Shown: piece after piece, positions 11,675 through 24,660 of the stretch
How the letters are laid out: each line of letters opens with the position of its first letter
How positions within the stretch are numbered: the stretch's first letter is position 1
Assembly (NCBI GenBank): GCA_013399855.1
Contig: VXAY01000723.1
Coordinates: forward strand, 138,032 to 202,031
Direction: 5' to 3'
Length of the DNA: 64,000 nucleotides
From: Oxyruncus cristatus
Taxonomy: Eukaryota; Chordata; Aves; Passeriformes; Cotingidae
Notes under the pieces: generated by a model
Told to the model about the DNA's origin: nothing
What the model saw: only the letters and a program-made list of their open reading frames with translations
Databases searched by the model: none
Program-made: the position numbers and the translations under genes

Positions 11675-14224
11675 TGATTTGATCATTTTTAGTTATCACA
11701 TAAGACTGACCAGAGTCAGGCCTGAGGTTTCTAGCTGCAGTGCTTTAACTCAGGTCTCTCATGTGAGCATCCAGGAGATTTGCTGCCATTCCCTCGATGA
11801 ACGCCCCCCAGAAGGAGAAATCATTTGATGATAGTTGGGAGCCGATTATGCATTCCTCTTCCTCCCACAACCCTCCTCTCTGGTATGCATTTGTTTTCTT
11901 TTGCTTACTACAAACATGCTGTGCAGCAGCATTTGCTTCTCAGTTGGGAATATTTGTTAAAAAATGAAGCATTAGACAGGACTGTTGCTCAACTGCTGTA
12001 GGTATGGTGCAGCTGTGGGGTTACTCTCTCCGCTTGCCAGCATCCTGATGCCCATTGAGGGTGGCAGGACAAAGATCTGATCTGCTCATGGGCAACAGGG
12101 CTGGGTTCGAGTAATGTCTTCCAGATGGTGCCAAATAAGAAGTAACTTGTCTCAGATTTGCCTTTGTCTTCCTCACAGTAAGAGCTTGCATAAAGTTGGT
12201 CAAACCAAACACCGAAAACAGCGTTTATTTTTCAGAAATTCTCAGTTAAAAAGGAGTTGGGCTGGCTGCAGCAGAGGACCTTCTGTGAATGTGGTCCTGC
12301 TGGGCCTGTGCTACCACTGGTGGCATATTTTTGAGTCAAAATTGCAGAAAAAAACCTAGAATAAAAGTCTCCAAAGATGCATGAAATTTTCTTGTCTCTT
12401 TCTTCAACTGTACTACATTATTTTCTAATTACATACAGGCTTAAAAAAATATCAGATTAATGTCTTTCAGCCTTTGGATTGGTGTTAACAAGCTCTTTGC
12501 TTGGACTACCCCCTCTCTGCTGATGATGATTTGGGGGATGTTACAGACCAGCTGGCATTGCTTTATTTCTGAATGGGAATGACTCAGAGAAGAGAGGCAT
12601 TCTTATTAATTTAAAGCACAAAGTTATAACTTGCTTTGAGGTACAAACCCTTTGACAAATTGTTCCCATTAAAAAGAAAGCAAAGTGTCAGGCATGTTGT
12701 TATGCAAACAGACCATGTTCCTGAGCAGAACATATTTGTATCTGATCATGAACTTCACTTTATACTGTACACTGCTGCAGCTTGCCCAAGCACAGCTTGC
12801 TGTCGTGCCCTCCAGAAATGTTCTCAACACGTTGTTACAGGATTATCCCAACACTTAAAGCTTGGATCTGAGGCTAGCAACAGATATTGTTGCTCATCTA
12901 CTGCTAGCATTCGTCTGTTTGTTTCTTCCCCGGCCTTTTTCCTGCTTCCAAGGCTGCACCTGGGGGAACTGTTGGGGTTTCAGGATTTCAGCCAAGGTTC
13001 ACCTGGAGAGGTCACCTCTTAAGGCAAAGGGTGGGCTGTCTGGTTGTGATGGCCTATGGGAGCACAGTAGGATATTTAAGTATCAAAGGCAGCAGCTAAG
13101 TAAGCTTTGTTGGGTGATGTTTGTTCCCAGGGAGAAGGCAGCTCTTAAGCTGGGTACAGCTGCTATGTGTTGGAAAGTGGACTTGGAGCTATTAGGGAAT
13201 GACCCCTGTCCATCTGTTGCTGCTATTACTTTTACTTCCCCACCAAAATAGCACCTTCAAAGTAGGACCTGCCTGGCAGTGGGAGCTGGAGGCACCTGGG
13301 TGAAAGGCTGCTTCTGAAGGTGAGTGCCTCTTGCAGACGCACGTGCTACCCAGAGAGTCACATGTGCACTGCTGGGTGCCTGGCAGGGTGGGCAGAAGCT
13401 TGTGCTGTGTCTGGCTCTGCTGGAAACTGGGGAGGCTTGGTAACTGGGCAGGCTGCAATGAGCAAGTGACCCTGGTAGGGTCTGGGGCCAGGTGACACCT
13501 GCAGCTATAGCAAACTGAAACTTTTATGGGTATCTTGGACATGTAGCCCCGCTTGGCTGTATTCCACACGTGCTAGTGAGGTGCTTTGAGTGAGATATGA
13601 ATGTTTCAGTGTTTGCCAGTGGGCCTGCTGGGCACAAGCCTTGGTTAAAAGCAAAAGAGAGGCCTTGGGCTTATAGGCTTTAGCTGAGTTACTGTTGGCA
13701 GTGAGGTCTGGTGCAAAGATAGGGGAGAATGTAAGAATTTGTCTACTAATGTTGATTGATCAGCTAGATGATCATGGGGTTTGGTGCTGTCACCAGCCTA
13801 GCATCACTGCTGCTGGCCAGCTGGCCAGGGTGGCTAGTCCCATTCTGCTGTAGCCTGAGGCTTTATATTTGGCTTTGCTTTAAAAGTAGAATTGGAAACA
13901 AGTTCACAGAATGTTTTGTTCCCACATGTGCAGAGGGTATTGAGTGGATCTGTTTCTGCCAGCATCTCCAGTGGCACACAGCCCACGGCAGCTTAGTGTC
14001 TTTTCACCCAAAAGGTCTGCTGGAGCCGGTCTGTGTCCACAAATACCTTTGGTCCCAGTTGAAAGGTATCTTTCTTACCATAAATGTATTTGGTAGAAAT
14101 GTTACGTTCAGTGCAACTAATTCCTTACTTTAGCAACTATAAGCAGAGTAAATGAAACTTTCATGAGTCCAAAGTACATAACTTTCCTTCAAACTCCAGG
14201 GTCTGTTTTCCTGGTCATCCTGCA

Positions 14225-14385
14225 TCAACAGGGGCTCTGCTGGTACTCGGTGGTGACGTTGAGGTCCTTGGGGAAGATGGTGCTGCTCACCCAAGCTGGT
14301 GCTGTAAACGGTGCTAAGTTATTGCTCATCACTCTTGTCCTTGGTAGACTTCGTGTAGCTGCTGATCGAGGCTGTTTGTGAGTGA
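14225..14385 (-). pseudogene. coding-like GC3-rich patch, possibly a frameshifted retrocopy
   Basis: On the - strand, the frame ending in a TGA at 14225-14227 encodes SSTIFPKDLNVTTEYQQSPC at its end. The 21 codons just before the penultimate TGT all end in G or C, which is a strong three-base periodicity. Slightly upstream the same bias appears in a different register (ASISSYTKSTKDK, then DEQ and a TAA at 14319-14321), where nearly all codons also end in G or C. A codon bias that jumps frame suggests an old coding sequence with an indel, such as a processed pseudogene. The + strand frame is glycine- and valine-rich, as expected for an antisense reading. I do not recognise the protein family. 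It could also be an exon with a misread boundary, or chance. Confidence 0.3.
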
Positions 14386-14399
14386 GTTGTAGTTTTTGG

Positions 14400-17300
14400 G
14401 AGCAGCAAGGGTCGTGTGCTGCTTACCTGCCCTGGCTGGGACTGCTCCCTGCACAAACAAACAGGACTTGTGGACCACCCGCTAGCCAGCAGACGGTGTC
14501 TGTTAGCTGAATGCCATTCAATCTCCTCCCTTTGAGAAGATAAATTGCCCTCATGTCCTCTGATGAGATGCACTTTAATTGTAAAGAGAATGAAAAAGCA
14601 GTTCCCCCAGCTCCAAAAAGAAACCTTTTGAGTCCCTGGACTGTTTTGTGCTTTGCTGGCAGAAAAGGAAGCTGGGGAAATGAGTGAGGTTTTGGAGTTC
14701 AAGTGGGCTCTCCATCCATCTGCCGAGCTTGCCTGGTGTGAATGCAAACAGCAGTTTCCAGGACAGTAATTTCTGAATATCCAGGCTCCTAATACTGCAG
14801 TGCTCCATTGAGAAAAAGTGGTGAAATCCTCCCTCTCTGCAGGTGTGCCCACTGTGAGCCCCCAGCAACCCCAGTCACTCTGCTCTCCTGGTTAATGGGG
14901 TTTTGCTTTCCACACTGGGGTATCCTGAGGCCTGAGAGGAGCTAAGGCTTAGCTTGCCTTTTTTGATGCTAAAGCTGCCTCTCAGGGGTGTTAGCAGATA
15001 AAAATTTCACTGTCACTAGTTCAGTGGCTTCAAACATTTATGGAATAGCTGTAGCAGCTTTTTAGTTGATGGTTATGAAATTTCCTATGATTGGGAAAAT
15101 ACAGGATTATTAATCTCCTGTAGCCTATGGTAAAACTTGTTTCTACTTTGACATGAAATCCAAAGGAAACTTTAGCCTTTTTCAGAAAGGCAGAAAACAA
15201 TGGTCTTGACTGGAGATAAAATTCTCTTTTAATGAATCCAAGCTCTATTAATCTGATATTTCTACTTCTAACAGAAGTTATTCTTGCTTGAGATTCGTGT
15301 CTGATTGCAAAACTCTCACCTTGAACCTAGCAACACTTTATGAGGGAATGTTGCATCATCCAGGTCTAGGCAGAAGCCACCTAATTTTACTCTTTAGAAT
15401 GTGTTAAGTGAACTGAGGCGGGGGGGTGACACCTTTAAGAAATGCAATCTGTGCTGGTGAGAGGTTTTAGGGGATTAGCTTCTGCTTGGCATGAGGAGAG
15501 ATGGAAGTAGAGGCAAGATTTTCCCTTGGTGCTCTATGGCCTTGATAAATCAGGCACCACAAATCACTGCTGGTCTAGATATAGAACTTAAAAATTTCTA
15601 ATCCCTTAATGGGTGGGAGGCAGAAGTGACCTATCTTTGATAACATACTCCTGTTTCTTACTTGTATATTAATTTAGCAGCTCCAAAAATAGCAATCTAT
15701 AGTATCTAGATTCATAACTCTTAATTAAAACTCCTAACAGTGTTCAGGCTCTGCTGTTGGTTTGACCTCTGTGCCTCACCATGAGCATATATTTCAAGGG
15801 ATTTTTGCCCTCTTCTTGGGGAGAGCCATGTGACTTATCCCATCAAGTTAACAGAAGGTCATATAATAGTCATAAAAATATTATGGATCCCTCCCACATT
15901 CCTCACCCATGGCAAAATACTGCAACAGGGAACAATCAGTGCTTTTTAGCTGGGCATCCAATAAATCTGGAGAGGTATTAGGCAGAACTGAAGCTCTACA
16001 GCTGTTGGGGTAGAGAGTGAGTGCAGATAAACAGCTTGAGAAATGGGGTCCTTTTTTTCCCTCTGTTACTGTTTGGAAGCAAATCTGTATTTGAGGTATG
16101 TCTTTAAGAGTAGTAAATGCTCTATTTGTTAAAAGTTCCTGTTTTCTGTTTATTGGTCAGCTGTGTTATGCAAGGAAGTAAATTCAATGAAGTTGAAGTA
16201 GTTTTGCAGAAATGCTTTTCCAATTTCTCTCCAAACTCCCTGCACTGCTCCTTGCCAGACAAGCAGGGTTTAGCTTTGTCCCCTGGATCACAGAAGCAGT
16301 GAGTAACTCAGGTTTTTTGTACAGAGGAACTGCAATGTCTCCTACAGGCTGTCCATCTTCACAGCTTCAGCCTACTGAGTCCTCTCTATCTGGCTACTCT
16401 CTTGGGCTCTTCTTGTAGCTGATGACTGAACTGTGTTGGCGTTGTCAGCCCAGTAAACAGCCAGGGCATTTCTTCTCCCTGTGGTGCCTCAGCTTGTCTC
16501 ATTGACTCATTCCTTATCCTTTCCTAAGCCCCTGTGGAAGGCCTGGGGGACTGTGGCTCTTAATACATCTGCTGTTTGATTTGCCCTGGGTCTGAGCTGC
16601 TGTGTGCTCATATCCTCAGGCTGGGATATTTGGGGTGAGAGTTGTGCTATGTGCAGTGGCATGATACTGGTTGCTGCTGCTTAGGCCAACACAGGGTCAC
16701 AAAGTTTTCATGCCACTTGGGTTTCCTGCAGAGAAGACTTGTGCAAACATCCGTAAACTTTCCTTCTTCACACCCCTTAATATTTTCTGGAACCCCTTGG
16801 TTCTCCTGTGCTTTGTCTCAGCATGTACAGAGATACTGTTTGTGCCTTTCTTGAGGACACTGCCACCATTCCAGCTCTTCTGTGAAGTGAGTTTGGCTTT
16901 CACAGCCCTGCTGAGTCCTGCATGTCATACCTCAAACTTAGCTTTAGCAGAACCTTTACCTGTGAAATGCATTAAGTTTTGTTAAAAATTTCACATTGAT
17001 CAGGAATGGAAGGACACTGATGCCACATTACTGAAGGTGTTTCCCTCTCCCCTGGCCTGTTGGCTTATATTTGTTTTTGATGTTTTCCACAGTATTGTAT
17101 CAGAATTGTGCTGACCTTCACAAAGTTTCAGTACAATTTAAATGAACCTGTTTCTGTTGAAATCTCTGCCAAATTGTTATTACATTGGTATGGAGGATAC
17201 AAAATAGCCTCAAAGCACATTAGGCTTTACTCATACTGTATATGAGAGCCCATGAGGGGTTTTCTGTCATATTTTAAACTAACTGACAGAAAAATAAATT
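14400..17300. other. gene-free, AT-richer intron-like sequence
   Basis: No gene is supported. Several 60-100 codon open frames occur (14575-14868, 16671-16985) without coding bias or splice context. There is a G7 run at 15421-15427. I see no recognisable mobile element. Confidence 0.5.
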
Positions 17301-17309
17301 ATATATATG

Positions 17310-17390
17310 GAGAAGTGAAGTGAGTTGCCCAGGATCACTTGGGAATGAATAGTGGCTTTTCTGCAGCCTGAACTTCACCTGTGCACGCTC
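17310..17390 (+). repeat. MIR-like ancient SINE fragment
   Basis: The sequence 'gaagtgagttgcccaggatc' followed by 'acttgggaatgaatagtggc' matches, with many changes, the MIR segment 'gttaagtaacttgcccaaggtcacacagctagtaagtggcagag'. It is in + orientation. Only the right half is visible. Confidence 0.5.
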
Positions 17391-20300
17391 TCCTTGTGGT
17401 AGAATGTTTGTTGTGCTGTGGTCAAGGGGGCAGCAAAACAAACCTTACCCTGCCTCTCTAGACCCATCTATGTGACAGTCAAGAAACTCGGCCAATTGTC
17501 AATATAGCTGTGACTAACTCCTGCAATGACACCACCTTTCAAGCTGAATCTTGATCTTTAAAGACTTAAGTGTGTTTCTCCCAATAAAGTGTGATCATAG
17601 CTATATTCCCAAATGACTTCTCTGTGGATGGCAAGTAGCTGGAATATTAAGGGTATTGGAAGTGTCTACAGACAGAATTAACAATTTTAAGAAACTGATG
17701 TATGCTCCTGTCATTGACTTTATTGAGAAGTTCCTGCAAGTATTGCACAGACAAAGGAGTAGGCTGCCAGGCTATGAGGCTGTTGAGGAAGGTCTCCCTG
17801 ATACTGGAAGTCAGAATCTATTAAAACTTTATCTAGAAGTAAATTAACATGTTGACAACATGCTACTGGGGTGAGGTCACACAGAGCTACTAGATGTTTT
17901 TCCTCAGGGATGTATTTTGCTGCTCATACACTTTTCAGGCTTAAATTATGCATATGGAGGAGGGCAGGAGGAGAGAAGTCCAGCTCCTTCCCCATTAGTG
18001 TTTTGGTGAAACTTCAGATTTTGGCACATGGGGTGACAGCCACACTATCTGGCAGGGAAGGAGTCTGATTTGCTACATCTGCAGGATGGTGGGGACTCTA
18101 TGCCAAAACTTTGGGGTGTGGTGTATGAGTGAGGAGCCTCAAACCCACAGGGATTCTGGGTCTAGGCTGGCACCTCTGGGATGCACATGCTCACTGCCTC
18201 ACAAGAATGCATTGTGGCCATGTCCTGTCCTGATAGTCTCCATAGGGAGTGGAATGGGCAACTGTAGATCAGCTGCTGTGTCATTGCCCTTTCTTTGAGC
18301 TTGTCTGCCAGCAAGATGCTGCCTGATACAGAGCAAGGCTGGTCTCTGCAGGGATCCTGGACAGTCTCAGTCTTGGAGACTTCCTGATGATTAGGCTGAG
18401 GGCCCTCTGTAACCCTTGCTCAGGTGAAGGCCAGGCAGAAGGAGAAAGTAGACCTCAAGGAAATAGTTTCCCCAGGGAAGTTCCTGCGGGACAAAAAGCC
18501 AAAGCCTCTTTAACAGAGCCAAACATTGATGAAGGAAAAATCTAATTTCCTCTTCTTGTGGGGCTTGTAGTACAGGAAATGTGGCCCTCTGGGACAGATA
18601 TAAGTTTAGGCATATTAACTACTCCAATGCCGTACTTGTCTGAACACCCCAAATTCAAGATCTCCCTTTAAACAGTCAGTTGGTTCTAAATGGGAGTTGT
18701 TGAGCTGGAGAGGGTGTCTGCTTCTTCCACACCCCACCCACCAGTCTGCACAGTGCAGTAGGTGAGGGCCAGTGGTATTGCAAAATAACTGGCATGGGTT
18801 ATTTCATTTGATTCCTTTAGCTTTCCACATAATGTGCTGATGTCTGTAACCTCTGGGTTGTTTCTGCAGCTATTGCTGAAAAGGGGTGTAAAAATGCAGC
18901 ACTTCAGGTGTGGGACACTGCCCTGAACAGCAGACTGTGTGTCTGTCCCTGCTCACTCCTGGCAGTGCTGCAGCTTATCTTCAGCCAAGAATGGACTTGA
19001 CTGCTGCAAGACTTGGGTGTCCTGCTAGTCCAAGTGATTTTGCTTATGATCAGGTGATTTGTTGCTGAATTCAGAGTCTTGAGAGTTGACAGGTCTGGGT
19101 TTGCTTTCCAATCCTGCCCTTGTGTAGGTGGGGTGGTCCTGGGAAGATCAGTGCAGGTCTGTGACCCAGTTTCCACAAAGGTGTATAAGGACTGTTGCTT
19201 CAAAGTACTGTGAGGTGGTTCAGCGTAGCCATGTGAGAAAAGATGTTGGACTGCATCAGACTGAGTGCCAAAAACTGTTACTGTCACTCATCAACTGTGA
19301 TCTCCATAACTAAGGTTACAGTGCAATAGACACAATCACTTGGCAAAGGCTTGTCTGTGATGGAAACCTGTCAGATGCACCACTGAGCAGAAACTGCTTG
19401 AAGAATCCATGTTCCTAACTCAGGCTCTATTTGGCTATCCCAACAAGAGGACTGTGTCTTTAGGAAGTAGTATGCTGCCTGAGGGGTGCCTAGAAAAGAA
19501 TAGATAAGTTTTCCTTGCATGAAGAAAATGCTTGTGGTTGAAACCCAGAAGGTTGCAGGGATAGCATTTAGCATGCATGCAAAGAAGTACTTCAAGTGTC
19601 TTTTGTTGTGTTAATTGACTGATATCCAAGTATGTTTTCTCACTGTGCTTTCGAGGAATGGCCTAGCCAGATGCAAAACACTTTCTAGATGAAGGAGCAG
19701 CTGTGTGTACTAGCTGGGTTTTCTTGGCTTTCAGTCCCAGGGAAAGGGGAATCCGAGTGCTCAGCTGTTCCTGAAAAATTGTTGGTGAGGAACACAAACT
19801 AACAGACACAGCAGGGATTTTGCAGCAGACAATTAAGGAGCTGAGATATTTTCCCCCAGCACAGCTCAGCACCTGTGTGTTCCCACACAGCCTGCGGGCA
19901 ATGGGATCTGTTCGGGGGCTGGGTTTGAGCCCAGACCCAGGGAACTGCCCTCCACCTTGGGCAGTGCCTGCAGGGCAGAGTCTGGGCTGTAAGGGCAAAG
20001 AAGGGCTGAGTCCAGCCAGGACCGGCAGAGAGTGAGTTACTGCAGAGGTTAGGTTTACTGACCGTAAAATTCAGGAACAGAAATAAAGACATGGTTTTTT
20101 TCTGTAAGATCTATGCAGGTTAAACAAGAACCCATCCCACCTTAGTCCATCCTCCAACACTGTCTTGTTCCTGCAACAAGCAGTGGGACATCAGAATGAT
20201 GCTTCTGATGGCAGAAAAGGGTAAAACAGTGTGATGCCCAGTTGAGAAGGCTGATTTCATTTACTGCTGAATAATTGCCAGCCTGCCTTCATAGCCTTGT

Positions 20301-20672
20301 ATCCCCTGGGAACCAGTAATGCCAGTTCATGCAGTTGTAAAAGTATCCACTGCCTTCATCAGGCTGGAGCTCTTGGTGCGGTTTCTCTATCATGTTTAGC
20401 TGAGGAAGAGCAGGAGTGGGTGAAGTGATGTAACCCAGACCCCTGTTGTTTTGGGAATCACACAGTGATGCAGGCAGCTCCCTGTGCTTAAATGAAGCTC
20501 TTGGTAGCAGACTGGTTATATCAAACACTCGGTGCCCTGGCAGCACTTCTGAAAGGCAGACTCAGAGTGAATGACAAAGTGTTTTTCCGTTCCTTAGAAA
20601 GTACAAACTGGTTTCCTTTTCGCTTCCCCACCATTCATTGCATGTGGGGGATTTGTTTATGTTAGGCTGTGT

Positions 20673-20708
20673 AAAAAAAAAAAAATATATGAGGGGTTTT
20701 TTTTTTTT
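20673..20708. repeat. adjacent A13 and T12 homopolymer tracts
   Basis: A run of 13 A, then about 11 bases, then a run of 12 T, with a further T7 beyond. The A and T runs could form a hairpin. No flanking element can be identified, so it is scored as low-complexity sequence. Confidence 0.8.
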
Positions 20709-23700
20709 GGTTTTTTTATCTTAGAGCTGGGTAGATTAATTCAGAGGAAGATTTACTTGAGTGCAAATCAAAGGCTTAGTTTTCTTGGATAGTTCTTCAG
20801 TGTCTTGAATCTAAATCCATCATGCTATCCCTGCAGTACTCAAATATTTCAAAAGAATTTGGAAACTGCTGTCCTCTGCAGTTTGTAACCAGACTGGAAG
20901 CACTGGGTGTATTGTCTTTTTTTCTGTTCTTGGGGCTCCTGCTCTGCTATCTTTTATCTAATTTATTTTTGTTATGTGTAGTATTGAAGAGCTCTGAAGC
21001 CCAAAGGAAGGCTGCACAAATAAAAGCTACAACACAAATCCAGGACATGAACTCCCAGTTCTGTGTAAACAGATTCTAAGCTGAGCCTATATGTAACTGA
21101 AGTGCCCAGGGCTGTACTTAACTAACCTCTTACTGCACAGAAGCAAGAAAATATCCATTATTGCTATACTTGTCTAGTTTTCCTAAGTGTTCCAGGCAGG
21201 AACCCTTTGATTTAAAATGCATTAAAGGCTGTTCATCTCCTTGTATTCCTTGCTTCTGGTGTTAATTTAGTTCCTGCATTATATTCTCAGGGTTTTTTTG
21301 TCCTACAGGTACCAGCCTGCCTGGAGTGCTCTGCTGCCATGTCTGTATCAGGAACCTTAGGAAGTCATTGGGAACAACAAACTCTCATGCTCAGCAAGTT
21401 TTTTTGATGTAATAGGAATGGCACTGAGTGTACCACACACCTTGTGGGTACCTCTGTGCAGGGAGGGCTTTAGAAGTGGGTAACACTTTCACTCCCAGCT
21501 TTTGCCTCTAAAATATGAGTGTACAAAGAATATGGGTCTCAATGTGTTGATAGCTGGAGATGGGCAGTCCAAGAAATGTTGGCAGAGCTCTGAGGTTCAG
21601 CAGAACAACATTGTGGGTCTGGGTTATTTAGAAATTTGGGCAGGATCAGGTCTGGGTGTTGACAGATAGTTTATGGTTTGTGTATACCAGCTTGGCTTCC
21701 TGGACTGATTCTTGTTGTCTAGTGTGATCTGGAGGAATTCCTAGTGAGAAATTCATTCCTGGCTCCTCTGCATCCACAGGGCAAGATGGAGACTATCTGC
21801 TTTTTCCAGCAGTTGCAAGCACTTTTCAGTTGAACATGTGGGTAAGTAAAATGATTAAAAAAAATAACAAAATAGATGTCAGCTGCTGGTGCAGCTCTTT
21901 AGTCTGAGTGAAAAAGAAAGGAGTGTGGCCCTGAAGCTGAGCTCCACATCTGGCTGTCAGGCTGCAGGAACACTGAATGCAAGGGGTTGGCCTGGAGGAG
22001 ATGGGGAATTCAGACTCTGAGCCAAAGACACTGGGATCACAGGGAAGGACGAAAAACCAGGTGCAGGAGCAATGTCCATGGTGTGATTCCAACAAAAGGG
22101 CAGAAAGCTTAAGAGATAAAATGTTAATTAGCTATAACTGGGGTCTTGTTTGGTATGTGTCTTGTAAGTTTGGGAACTAGCACCTCTAATGAAGCCTCTT
22201 CCTTTGGGATTTATATGCTGGGTTCAAATAGCAGTCAGGACAAGAAGTTTTGTTTCCCATGTCCCATCAAACTGGAAATGGCAAGATATCCAAACCAATT
22301 GGCAGCTTGCACTGTCAGGTGCAGAAGACTGAGAATTGCCAGCCAGTTCTTTCCTGGGCTCTTCCTTTAATTTCTTCAAGTTGTTAGTGTGTAAAGTTTC
22401 TGTCTCAATTACTTTTGCTCTGGGCCTCTATGGACCAGCTTCTCTGCCTTTTGATTGAGGGAGCACCAAAGCAGATCTCAAGGGACAAGCCTTTTTGTAC
22501 AGAAGCTTTCTTCTGCACGTTTTGTGCAGCTGTGGGCTGTCATGAACACTCCCAATTTCTTAAATTCTTTATTCTGGCCATATTTCTGGCTCAGGCACCA
22601 TAATTGAGAGGTGGATAGAATTTTGGTGTGTGGGTTGTTTTGGTTGTTTTCTTGTGTTTTTCTTTTTTTCTGCTATAAATTCTGTCTCAGTGCTGATACT
22701 AGTAAGGTTCCAATTCCACACTGGCATGAGACTCTGGTAATCAGTGCTTGCCTTTGCCTCCAAAAAAAAAACGTAAAATTGGTGTACTTCCAGTGCTAAT
22801 AAAAGATGTTTCCCACAAAGGTGAACTCACGAGCAGTTTTTATGATACCTTTCTCTCCTATAATGGGATTGCCCAGGGATTTAATGTCTTCTAAAATCTT
22901 TATCAGCAAAATCATGGATCTACTGATGCATTTGTTATCAGTTACACATATTTGGGAGAGACACTCTGTATATTCAAAACCACAAGGAAGTTCTCCCACT
23001 GATTTCCTTTTTCTATGGTACAAGTCTGTCCTGGTGAAGTTGATAGTAATTCTGACTAGTGTGAGCAAGATAAAATCAGTTAATTTCTGCTCACAATTTT
23101 GACAACTTTCTGGGAAGCCTAGATACATAAGAAACCTTCTTTTTCATAAGAAACCCAGATAAATAAGAAACCTCTGCTATTGGAGGCATTGTCCACTTTG
23201 CCAAAGGTTTCTTGGAAGCAAGTTAACTCTGGACAAGAGGCATATCTGAGCTATTCAATTTTTTTACCTGTGTTATTGAGCAAGGTGAAAATGTTGCCTA
23301 TGGCAGAAGTAGGAGATTGGTTTTATTCTACCCATAGTTTGCTGATGGGTTCTCTGGGGGTCATGGACAGTTTTTGTGACCCCATACCCATTGCAATTTC
23401 TCAGACACTGTCACTGAAGTAATAATATGCCAGTTCTTTTTTTCATTTTTCAGGGTCTGCTCCTTTTCCATGATATCTGTGGGTGAGAAGTTCAGAGCCC
23501 TGCTCTCTGCTTTTCATGCTATCTTTCAGATCCATTTTATCCTCTGCTCACATCTTGTTGGCATAGTTCTCTGTGCCCAAGCCCTGAGGTTTTTAACCTG
23601 GTCCAGATGAATGCTTTGTTTTAGTGACATCTGCCTTATTTGGATAGGCCCTGCTATTCCAGTCTGATATAAATTCTTCCAAGAATTTACTTCCAGGCTA

Positions 23701-24429
23701 AGATCTGTTTGAAGAAAAAGAATTTTCCTGTGTAACATTTCTTTGAATTCTTGTAGAGATGTAGTGCATTGTATATGGTCTAAGTCACTTGTAAAACCCC
23801 CATGAACAGTTGTAGTGCTGGGGTTGACTCGCCTGCACTGCTGGTTCCAGCCACCACGTGCATTTACCTGACCTCTGTTTTCCTCTGGGTTTTCAGCTGG
23901 TTTCCTGATCAGCCTGTGGCTGAGTATACTCTTTCATGTCACTTTGGACCAGATTTTTACTTTTGATATTAAGCACTGTCTAACACCTTTTGAGCATATT
24001 GAATTTTTGATGGAAGTTTAGAGCTTGAACAAGTTATGCTGTTTTGACATTGCCTTTTGAATGCTATGCTAACTATTTGTTTTCTTAGTGCTTCATCCAA
24101 TTCCCTTCCAGATGTTTTCTCAGACTTTGTCCCCTAGGAGGTGCTCTGAGATAATTTCCCACTGATTAACTGGCAAGTCTGTTTTCTGTGTTTGCTCCTT
24201 AAATCCTTTTTTAAGCTACAGCAGGACAATGTGCTAGTTTTCTTTTTTACTGTAATCTAAAACTTGACAGTTGAAACACTCACTATAAAGGAGGATCTCT
24301 TCAGCTGGTTATTCTGTAATCAAAGCATGGGAAGGTGGGAAAAAAAGGGAAAAAGCTTTCTGGAAAGAAAGGAAGTTGCAGCCTGAACCTGCTAAAACAA
24401 AGGAGTGTATAATGCATTGCTTAAACTGT

Positions 24430-24660
24430 AAATCCCGGCAAATATCCTTTCAGAATTTGCTCTGGGATTGATGCTTGGCAGCAAACCATGGCTGAAGACC
24501 GGGATATTTTCGGCCCCATTAGGATTTCCCTTCATTTTTCAGCCAAATGCAAAACCACCATCCAGCTGTATTGCTAGATATAGCACTGACCTTTTTACCT
24601 TACTGGACCACAGTTTGATTCTTAATTGAAATTGCGCTATAATTACACCTTATGTCCCAA
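24430..24660. promoter_or_regulatory. possible conserved non-coding element
   Basis: This block keeps CpGs (TCCCGGCAAATATCC, GAAGACCGGGATATTTTCGG) inside AT-rich DNA. It also carries factor-type sites such as GCAAACCATGG, ACAGTTTGATTC and TTAATTGAAATTGCGC. Such high-complexity blocks with retained CpGs are typical of conserved vertebrate regulatory elements. It has no coding frame that stands out. Conservation is inferred, not tested. Confidence 0.25.

Larger units (their letters stand above)
9486..14224. other. gene-free unique sequence
   Basis: No gene is supported. Open frames such as 10257-10727 (156 codons) and 12636-13022 lack splice context and family likeness. Contents worth noting are a candidate conserved block at 10040-10240 and an AT microsatellite at 11651-11674. 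Confidence 0.5.

Noticed and set aside
14319..14852. 177-codon - strand frame taken as one gene
   Set aside because: Only its last 15-20 codons show coding-type bias. The rest is compositionally random and the bias continues in another register, so it is not one intact gene.
20822..21079. Frame with a hydrophobic segment resembling a membrane helix
   Set aside because: The hydrophobic run comes from T-rich sequence, and no other coding evidence is present.
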